From: Diplocarpon mali
Taxonomy: Eukaryota > Ascomycota > Leotiomycetes > Helotiales > Drepanopezizaceae
DNA: 41,300 nucleotides
Assembly (NCBI GenBank): GCA_024741835.1
Contig: JAENRP010000356.1
Location: 1 to 41,300, forward strand
Direction: 5' to 3'
Below, piece after piece: positions 34,434-41,300 of this stretch. The notes beneath the pieces are model-generated. The model was not told the origin of the DNA, ran no database searches, and worked only from the letters and a program-made list of their open reading frames with translations. How positions within the stretch are numbered: the stretch's first letter is position 1; every line of letters begins with the position of its first letter. The position numbers were made by a program, and so were the translations under genes.

Positions 34434-35518
34434 CTAGCCCTCAGCAAACGCCATCCCATGCGCATCATACCTCTCCCCTGTGACCTCAAACCCCTTCAGA
34501 ACCGCCTCCATATCCTGCAAGTCAGCACTTTCCAGCGTAACATCCCTCGAGTTCTCCAGCACCCTCGCCTCGGTGCTCGCCCCCGGAATAGGGATGATCT
34601 CCGGGTTGCCGTCCTTCCTCGAGATGGCTCTCAACCAGGCTATCGCGAGCTGAGCGGGCGTGACGCCCTTGCGCTCGGCGATCCTCTGCAGCTCGCTGAC
34701 GAGATCGAGGTTCTTGCTGAAGTTCTCGGGCAGGAAGCGAGGCATCGTTTTGCGCATGTCGCCGTCCGGAATGTCGTCCGGGGACTTGATCTCCCCGCTT
34801 AGCATCCCACGGCCAATGGGCGAGTACCTGTACGTAGTCAGTGAGCGACGCGCCCGGAGCCGCTGCGTAGTACCTACGCGATGATAGGAATTCCATGCTC
34901 GGCGGCCGCGGCCGCGACGCCGTTACTCAGGACGTCCAGCGACCACAGGCTCAGCTCGACTTCGACGGCGACAATCTTCGTCACCTTCGCCGCTCTCCTC
35001 ACCGTCTCTGCCGACACCTCCGACAGCGCTATCCCGCCGATCTTGCCGGCTTTCACGTACTCCTCGAGAGCTTTCATCGTCGTCTCCACGGGAACCCTCT
35101 TATCCACGCGTGCACACTCAAAGATGTCGATGCTCTTCTTGCCGTCGAGCAGTCTCAGGCAGTTCTCGACGGAGGTTTTGATACCCTCTGGCGAGCCGTC
35201 CGGCCGCATGTTCACCAGCCCGCCTTTGATACTGAGCACAACTTTGGCGGCGTCTTCGGGATACAGGGTGAAGTACTTGTTGAGCAGCGTGAGGGAGTTG
35301 TGAGCTGGGGTTCCGTAGAACTCGCCTGCGTTCCAGAAGTTGGCGCCGGCGGCCAAGGCGGCGCGCATGGCTGCGAAAGATTGCTCTTCTGACGGAGGCG
35401 ATAGTCTCCACGTCAAGCCTGGGAGTTGTTAGATCTTTTCTTCTCAGACGGGTGGGATTGAGGTACCCATGAGTCCATAGCCAATCGGGCCGATCTCCTT
35501 TCCCAAGATTTCAGGCAT
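34434..35518 (-). CDS. aldo/keto reductase, pyridoxal reductase (Plr1)-like
   Basis: Three exons on the - strand, 35518-35467, 35418-34878 and 34827-34434, give 328 residues. Donors GTACCT and GTAGGT; acceptors CCCAG and TACAG. Start MPEILGKEIGPIGYGLMG; the second join restores PIIAYSPIGRGMLSGE. The (beta/alpha)8 AKR features are visible: Tyr52 in NAGEFYG, Lys82 in LSIKGGL, and an NADPH-binding C-terminal part with PIPGASTEARVLEN. Two tetrad positions differ from the classical enzymes: Asn47 replaces Asp, and the usual His in the DxxxxHR segment is Ala (DIFECARVD). These changes are shared with Plr1-type pyridoxal reductases as I recall them, which reduce pyridoxal to pyridoxine with NADPH. 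The substrate is inferred from this resemblance only. It converges with TIM44. Confidence 0.9.
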
Positions 35519-36310
35519 GTTGACGGCTCAGGTGTTCCGGGTGTGATATCTGGAGTGTGAGGTGGGTGATGAGAAGTGATGGCTGAGATAGAGGTGGTTT
35601 TCGAGTCAAATGGTCAGGAGTCCCGACGACTTTTATGTTCCGAGGTGAGTTGAGGGGCTTCAGCGTGATCTGCACATAATATCACATCTGGACACTGAGA
35701 TTTCTAGATTTCTAGATATCTGGATATCTGGATGTCTGGATGTCTGGACTTAAGCACTTCGCGGGTCTAGCGGAATTCCTTAACTCCTCGATCCCGTGAC
35801 GATACCGGACTTACAGCTAGGCCAACGCTAACACCGCGGCGGCGTGGACACGATTGACCTACGGTGCAAAGCTTCCACCCCCGAGCAATCTGGTTCCCAT
35901 CACGGAATGAATCGACGAACAGATGATCGACATTTCAAGTCGGCATGTTCCAGGCGAGTCTGGCTTGGGTCCTGGCTCAAAGGGCTCGCTGGTGACAACT
36001 GATCCAACGGGCAAGAGCTTGTTTCGGTAGTGCGTCTACGTACATTACAAGTTGCTGGAGACATCAAATCCATAGACTCAATCTGTTCTCGTCAACGTGG
36101 CGCAATACTCGAACAGCCGTAACACTTAAGTCCAAACTCCGCATGGGATCTCCGTAGAATGCCGGATAAGTCCAGAGAAGCGCAAGAGGGAGCTATCCAT
36201 TGACGGAGATAGTTTAACCACCATTCATTCATAACCCCATGTCTTCCAGCAAAGACTCCCCACTTCGAAGCCCATACTGCTGCGGCGCAACTCCCTCCAT
36301 CACATCCCTT
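35519..36310. other. spacer upstream of the AKR gene
   Basis: About 790 nt containing the AKR promoter, an 8-nt-period array (35700-35747) and the 3' flank of the small membrane protein gene. No gene is seen. Confidence 0.6.
35700..35747. repeat. octanucleotide array of paired variants
   Basis: Six contiguous 8-nt units occur as three adjacent identical pairs: ATTTCTAG twice, ATATCTGG twice, ATGTCTGG twice. Confidence 0.95.
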
Positions 36311-37032
36311 TCACATAGCCTTACTCCACTGCTTCTTCTTTGCCGAGGCAGCCTCCTTGGAAGAGAACGGGAATCCGCTCGTCCTCTTGTCCGCCCCTGT
36401 CTTCTTGCTGATCCTGCCAGACGTCGACGCAAACAGTATGCACCACAATCCCACAGCGGCCAGGCCTCCAGATCCCAGGGCGCCGAGAACGAAGGACGTC
36501 TGGCCTGTGGAGGCATAGCGTGCGTAGGCGTAGAAACCTATGGCGGAGTGGTATATGAAGCTTATTGCGAGGGTTGGCACGGCGTAGGGGGCTTTGGGGT
36601 CGTTGGCGTCGCTCGTAACCGCGGCGTTGGTTGCTGAGAGTCTGTTAGTCGTTGAGTTGGGCGATTGCTAAGTTGGGGAGGCGGACTGTCTGAGATGGAG
36701 GACGTGAGAGGTACTGAGCCTGTGAGAAGGACAATCAAGATGCCTAATGTCAACAGGGTGAGGCCCAGTGATCGGGAGAAGTATTCCTCGAGAGCTGCGA
36801 CCCTGTCAGTTGTGTACGTGATGTGGAGAGTGGATTGCACACGCGTAGCCTCCCGAACTTCAGGAGCGAGGAGCGTGATGATGATCGTTGGCGAAATGAT
36901 CAAAGGTGCTGCCTGCAACGCAAGCCATGCGGCAGAACCGTAAGAGTAGGTGTAGAAGACCTGTGGGAGTGAATGAGAAGGTCATCTCCGGGAGATTTGC
37001 TGGCTATGCGGTCCAGAGATACTTACATCCAT
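36311..37032 (-). CDS. small multi-spanning membrane protein (hypothetical, fungal type)
   Basis: Four exons on the - strand, 37032-37027, 36960-36843, 36794-36687 and 36633-36311, give 184 residues. The first exon encodes only Met-Asp before a GTAAGT donor. Donors of introns 2 and 3 (GTGTGC, GTCCGC) are weak and were chosen by frame and by CTGAC/CTAAC branch sites. Four hydrophobic segments are visible: about residues 10-35 (AAPLIISPTIIITLLAP), 50-75 (LGLTLLTLGILIVLLTG), 98-120 and 128-150 (FVLGALGSGGLAAVGLWC). The tail is basic (SKKTGADKRTSGFPFSSKEAASAKKK). A similar layout, ending in GADKRTSGFPF, is one I associate with uncharacterised fungal membrane proteins. No function is assigned. It is divergent from NAR1. 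Confidence 0.78.
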
Positions 37033-37807
37033 GCTTGCGGACGTTGGGTTTTGAACGATCAGGTGTAGAGCCTTGGATGATGAGCTTGGAGGAGAGGCAT
37101 GTTTATAGGAAGAAAGTCGTGAGCTACGTCATCGGTTGGACCAGTTTCGAGACTCGCATGCTTGTGTCCAACTGACTAGCCGGCTGTATGTTTGACGAGA
37201 AACTCTCGTACCTCCGGGCAAGGGAATCTATCGAGGTGGCCTAGATACTGGGCCATACTGAGTTCTCTGATGCTTAATGAAGCTCGCTGTAGATTGGATG
37301 TAGTGTTTCTGTCAGATGCAACACGTGGTATCCGCCCGCGGTACGGGTTTCTTCTCTAGAAACGCCAGAAAATACCCAAGTTGTTTCGAACCAGTGCGAA
37401 CTCTTTCCGCAGAATAAGAAGAGATCCAATGTGTTCGGGTGATGCCCTCGGACAGAACTCAGCAATCAGATAGTCGGTTCGTAAAACCCAGAGACTAGTC
37501 CCAGATCAGCTAGAGTGAGGTAGCTCTCAGCATCCCTCATCCCATGCTCGCCAGTCACATGTGGCCGATAGCGGGATGACCAACCCCATGCCAACCGCGA
37601 GGCTCTATTCGGTTCTTTCGCCTCGAAATCTTTTCCGCTTTACATTCACAGGAGAAATCGTCGCTGCACCTCAAATCTACGCCGTCCAAGTTCTTGCGCG
37701 ACGATCAAACCAAGCATACTTTCCCAGCGACTAAACCCAGGTCCAAGAGCCACACCTACAATCCCCCCCCCCCGCGGCGCATCGCGCGCTCGTCTCAACA
37801 CACGACA
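37033..37807. promoter_or_regulatory. divergent spacer, membrane protein gene / NAR1
   Basis: A 775-nt divergent spacer holding both promoters. A run of 11 C at 37763-37773 lies in the presumed NAR1 leader. No gene is seen. Confidence 0.5.
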
Positions 37808-39607
37808 ATGTCGGCTATTCTCTCAGTCGACACCCTGAACGACTTCATATCTCCCGGCGTAGCCTGCGTCAAGCCCGTCGAAACGCTCCCATCCAAGACT
37901 CCACAGCCCGAGCGCGTGCGTCTCCCCTCTACTGCTCCAGAGCCCGGCGACTGACTGGCACAGCACGAGTACGAAGTCTCCTTCAACACCGACGCGCCCA
38001 TTCCCTCAGACCTGCCTCCGGCTCAGATCTCGCTCACAGACTGCCTGGCGTGCTCAGGCTGCGTGACGTCTGCAGAAGCCGTCCTCGTGTCTCTGCAATC
38101 TCACGCGGAAGTCCTGCAGGAACTGGATGCTGCACCCGGTTTACGGCTGCGCGCTATGGCTGATGGCGGAATTGGTATCGAGAAGGATGTAGAGCAAGGG
38201 GGCAGGATATATGTGGCGAGTGTGAGTCCGCAGACACGAGCGAGTATTGCGGCGACATTCAATGTTACAGAGAGGGAGGCGGGATACATGATCGAGCAGC
38301 TGCTGAGTGGGCCGGGGGGTATCAAGGCGAGGGCCATCTACCGGAACGGGTTTCAGTGGGTGGTGGATACGAATATTGCGCGAGAAGCGTGTCTGGTGCT
38401 CGGGGCAGACGAGGTTATGGACTCTATGAAATCTGTGGAGGCAAAATTGATTGGGGCTGAGGGAGGTGTTGCGAAGGAGACACCGGCGAAGCCGATATTA
38501 TCGTCCTCGTGTCCGGGGTGGATATGTTACGCGGAGAAGACACACCCTCACATACTACCGCATCTGTCACGCCTCAAGTCACCACAAGCATTGATGGGGA
38601 CCTTGTTGAAGACGACGTTGAGTCGGAAGCTTGGAATTTCGCCAGATAGGATATGGCATGTTGCTATAATGCCATGCTTCGACAAGAAGCTGGAGGCCAG
38701 TCGAGAGGAACTCACAGATGCTGCTTGGGAGGGAACCGGTACCCGGGGTGTGCGGGACGTCGACAGCGTCATAACCAGCAAGGAGTTACTGATGTTGGCC
38801 GAGTCGCGGCGAGTCGATTTTGCGAGGCTACCACGGACTCCCCTAACTTCCCGGATCCCATTTCCAGAGCCCGGAGTGAATGCTTTCCTCTTCCCACCAG
38901 TCGGACGGAGGCGAAATAACGTTCCGGCATCTGGGACTTCAGGCGGCAATCTGTACTACATCCTGCAGTACGTTGCTTCTCGGCATGAGGGCGCCGTCGT
39001 TCAGACGACCCGCGGCCGCAACGCGGATGTGCTGGAATATTCGGTCACCTCGTCGGCTGGTGAGACTCTGTTCAAGGCTGCTCGATACTATGGATTTCGC
39101 AACATCCAGAATCTCGTTCGGCGGCTCAAGCCTGCGAGACCGTCTCGGATGCCGGGTGGAAGGCCGATCGGCAGCGCCCGAAAGCCTGCTGGTAAGGCTG
39201 GTGGTCCAGAATACTCATACATCGAAGTTATGGCCTGCCCCGGAGGATGTACCAACGGGGGCGGGCAAATCAAGGTTGATGATCCCATCATCTCAGGCCC
39301 CGAGGCCGGCCAGGTCCAAGCAGGTCCCCACGAGCAGAAGGAATGGCTGGCTCGAGTTGATGAGGCTTACTTTTCCGGGGAGGATAGCGCTCACGAGAGC
39401 CCTCCGGACGATCGTCATGATCTGGTCGATGGGATCTCGCCGTCACATGTCAAGGATGCCCTGGCACACTGGGCAGCCACCACCGGCTTAGACTTGGAGA
39501 GATTGGTGTATACGAGCTACCGCGAGGTCGTCTCTGACGTGGGGAAGCAGGTCGGCGATGCCGAGAGGGTCATGGAGATTGCAGGTAAAATGGGGGGCGG
39601 TTGGTGA
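37808..39607 (+). CDS. NAR1: NAR1, cytosolic Fe-S cluster assembly factor
   Basis: Two exons, 37808-37915 and 37964-39607, give 583 residues. Donor GTGCGT; acceptor GGCACAG after a CTGAC branch site; the join reads [13 protein letters not shown]. The eight cluster-binding cysteines are visible: Cys20 with Cys63, Cys66 and Cys69 (DCLACSGC) for the N-terminal cluster, and Cys219 (SSSCPGW), Cys274 (MPCFDKK), Cys461 and Cys465 ([13 protein letters not shown]) for the iron-only-hydrogenase-like cluster. NAR1 works in the CIA pathway, handing 4Fe-4S clusters from the NBP35/CFD1 scaffold to the CIA targeting complex. An Arg/Pro/Gly-rich insertion lies at about 425-450. Length and spacing match fungal NAR1. 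Its stop is 15 nt from that of the convergent SUZ gene. Confidence 0.97.
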
Positions 39608-39622
39608 TCTAGCGCAGAAGAA

Positions 39623-40459
39623 TCAACTAGTTCTCCCTCCCCGGTGTGCGAAGCCCCTACCGCTACCGTCGGGTCCTCTCGGTGCTCGGATGACGTGATC
39701 CTCGTCCTTGGGGGTCGATCTTCCGGTCCGTGGTGGCTCTCCAGTACGCTTCTGAATCGTGGCTCCGGGCTTCGGCGTGTAGTTCGGATCGTACAGATCC
39801 TTCGGCCCAGACTGACTCTGCGGACGCGATGTCTCTCCCCGCCCAGCCCCTCTTCCCCTGCCTCTTCCCCTGCCCGCCCTGCCCTCTTCAGTCGGCGACG
39901 CGATGGCCCCAGGCGTCGAGCTCCCCGACGGCGTCCCCAGGATGCGCGCGCGAGCCTCGTTGTAGATCCTCTGCTTCTCCTCGCGGTTCCTCTGGGCCTG
40001 CAGCCGCAGCTCCTCGGGCGTGCGCAGGTCTCTCTTCACCTCGTCGTCGTCGTCGTCGTCTTCGATCGTCATCTTGGCAAGCCCGGTCAGGGGATCGATC
40101 TTCTGGACCCGGTTCGGCGTCGGCTTGCGGCTGAGGACCTTGAGCGCGGGCTTGAACTCCTGCGTCAGAGGGACGGCCTCTCGCGCGGCCAGGAAGTAGG
40201 GGGTTTCGGGCTCTTCGCTGCATACCTCGTCAGCACACGGACCTGTTGGCCGCTGAGCGGGCGGCATCGTCTGGTCAGGGGAATCGTACGCGGTCTCCCA
40301 CAGCTTCTTCTGGCTCTGCTTATGCAGGGCCAGACGCTCGGCCTTGGTGAGCTTGACCTCGTCCTCGGCCTTGGTCGTCTTGGGTACGGCATCTGCTCGG
40401 TCGGCTTGCGATTCCCAGTCGTCGTCCCAGGCGTCGGGAACCGCCGTGCTCCTGCTCAT
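39623..40459 (-). CDS. SUZ-domain protein (SZRD1-like), probable RNA-binding factor
   Basis: The ATG at 40459 gives MSRSTAVPDAWDDDWE, the usual acidic N-terminus of the family. An intron at 40218-40289 is inferred (donor GTACGA, CTGAC branch, acceptor ATGCAG), giving two exons (40459-40290, 40217-39623) and 254 residues; the splice yields LWETA-EEPETPYF. The intron is 72 nt with no in-frame stop, so an unspliced mRNA would encode 278 residues. The SUZ motif lies in the middle (LTPEELRLQAQRNREEKQ-like, then IYNEARARILG), preceded by KVLSRKPTPN and a DPLTGLAKMTIEDD block with an Asp run. The C-terminal half is RG-rich (GRAGRGRGRGRGAGRG), then a SUZ-C-like tail. SUZ proteins bind RNA; no specific role is inferred. 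Confidence 0.88.
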   Translation of the reverse strand: MSRSTAVPDAWDDDWESQADRADAVPKTTKAEDEVKLTKAERLALHKQSQKKLWETAYDSPDQTMPPAQRPTGPCADEVCSEEPETPYFLAAREAVPLTQEFKPALKVLSRKPTPNRVQKIDPLTGLAKMTIEDDDDDDEVKRDLRTPEELRLQAQRNREEKQRIYNEARARILGTPSGSSTPGAIASPTEEGRAGRGRGRGRGAGRGETSRPQSQSGPKDLYDPNYTPKPGATIQKRTGEPPRTGRSTPKDEDHVIRAPRGPDGSGRGFAHRGGRTS

Positions 40460-40987
40460 GGCTGGCAATCCAAACAGAAAAGAAAGAAAGAAAAAAAAAT
40501 ACAACAAAAACTCCAGCGGTTGTCACGGTTGTAGTGGGGTGATGATCTCTGCGGACGGTCTCCTGTCCGGGGTTTCTGCTATATGCCTCGGCCGAACGCG
40601 GGGGGGTGGGCACTACTCTGCCGGTGGGAGGTACCCAGGTACCAGGTGGTCTAACTTGATTCTGGCCTGGCGAATTGTTTGGTTCAAAAGTGATCAAGGG
40701 GCAGTAGAGACTGGTCGTGGTGTAGGTATAGACGGACGAGCAGAATCCAAAATGGCGTGGAGGCGGCACTAGCTTCTGCATCCCAAAGAGGTCGTTGGTT
40801 TCGCGCTACCGCGCACGTGGGTTGGCGTTGAAGCCAAGGCAGCGGGGGAGGAGGGGAGGGGGGCAGGCCGAGTCAGATACGGGACTGCTGGGACGCAAGA
40901 AACCTCCAACCAGACAAAACCACTCTCAGAAATCTCACGATACCNCCCCCCCCAGCAACCCCAGCGAGAACCAGCTCTCCACCACCA
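40460..40987. promoter_or_regulatory. divergent spacer, SUZ gene / truncated gene
   Basis: A 528-nt divergent spacer that contains an undetermined base (N at 40945) inside a C-run, so the local length is uncertain. No gene is seen. Confidence 0.5.
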
Positions 40988-41300
40988 ATGTCTGGTAAGC
41001 GCACGCCCGGCCGCCCCTCCACCTCTCGTACCAAGATCTCTCCTCCTAACGTCCGACGAACGCAGCATCATCCCCGTCCGAAGCCTTCTCGTCCGAGAAA
41101 GTCGGCAACTTAGACGCCCCGGACTCCCCCCCCGAGAGCTCGCACGTCGAGCGCCCGCGCGCCGGCTCCCAGGGCGCGCCGGCGGGCCGCGCGGGCGGCG
41201 ATGCGAAGACCAACTTTGGCGCGCCGGGCTCGAGCTACCAGACGAAGAAGTTCGCGGAGGAGTACGAGAAGGTCGAGGCGCAGCTGTTGGATAGGCAGTG
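40988..41300 (+). CDS. truncated gene at window edge, unassigned (5' part only)
   Basis: ATG at 40988, a 7-nt first coding exon (40988-40994), a GTAAGC donor, a CCTAAC branch site and acceptor ACGCAG, then exon 2 from 41066 running off the window. The visible 80 or so residues begin MSASSPSEAFSSEKVGN and continue as a Pro/Ser/Gly-rich, very GC-rich segment. They end in a charged helical stretch (TKKFAEEYEKVEAQLLDRQ). I cannot name the family. The frame stays open to the edge, and the codon third positions are strongly G/C, which supports coding. Confidence 0.65.

Noticed and set aside
39644..40534. 296-residue + strand frame opposite the SUZ gene
   Set aside because: It mirrors a GC-rich coding region, and the - strand frame carries a recognisable SUZ motif. 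The + frame has no known domain.
40945..40953. N followed by a C-run as a biological feature
   Set aside because: This is an assembly or sequencing ambiguity in a homopolymer. It lies in a spacer and does not affect any coding call.
1..41300. CRISPR arrays, bacterial operons, prophage or insertion sequences
   Set aside because: None is present. Spliced genes, fungal intron signals and eukaryote-specific proteins (TIM44, NAR1, SGT2) show nuclear fungal DNA.

Overview
The window looks like nuclear DNA of a filamentous ascomycete (Pezizomycotina). The evidence is short spliceosomal introns (mostly about 45-90 nt) with GT..AG ends and CTRAC/CTAAT branch points close to the acceptor, an intron-rich HMT1-type ABC transporter, NAR1, TMA20 and SGT2 orthologues of fungal type, and microsatellite-rich spacers. 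The class cannot be fixed from sequence reading alone. One N at 40945 in a C-run marks this as draft assembly.

Layout. 1-4379 is gene-poor and repeat-rich. 4380-5849 holds two + strand genes: an I78-family peptidase inhibitor and TMA20. SGT2 (6939-8182) and a 16-exon vacuolar half-ABC transporter of the HMT1 type (8791-13158) follow on the - strand. 13159-18224 is a spacer full of microsatellites with no supportable gene. 18225-21799 (-) is one two-exon gene for a 1156-residue protein I cannot assign to a family. 21800-27540 is a more AT-rich block with stop codons in every frame and no supportable gene; it may be transposon or pseudogene remains. From 27541 to the right edge the DNA is gene-dense: OLA1 (-), a PPPDE/DeSI-type peptidase (+), mitoribosomal uS11m (-), TIM44 (+), a Plr1-like aldo/keto reductase (-), a small membrane protein (-), NAR1 (+), a SUZ-domain protein (-) and a truncated gene (+).

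There is no operon or metabolic cluster. Most genes are housekeeping: translation and recycling (TMA20, OLA1, uS11m), protein targeting (SGT2, TIM44), cytosolic Fe-S assembly (NAR1) and metal/thiol transport (HMT1). Several divergent pairs share short promoters. uS11m and TIM44, both mitochondrial, are 223 nt apart at their starts, and NAR1 and the SUZ gene converge with only 15 nt between stops.

I found no convincing new multi-gene system. The observations most worth a second look are the large unassigned protein, a GC-AG intron in HMT1, a stop-free intron of length 3n in the SUZ gene, introns lying immediately after start codons, and four unrelated tandem arrays that all have a 7-nt period, one of them G-rich and telomere-like. 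Exon joins were inferred by eye from splice signals, reading frame and family knowledge; none was tested by alignment or RNA data.
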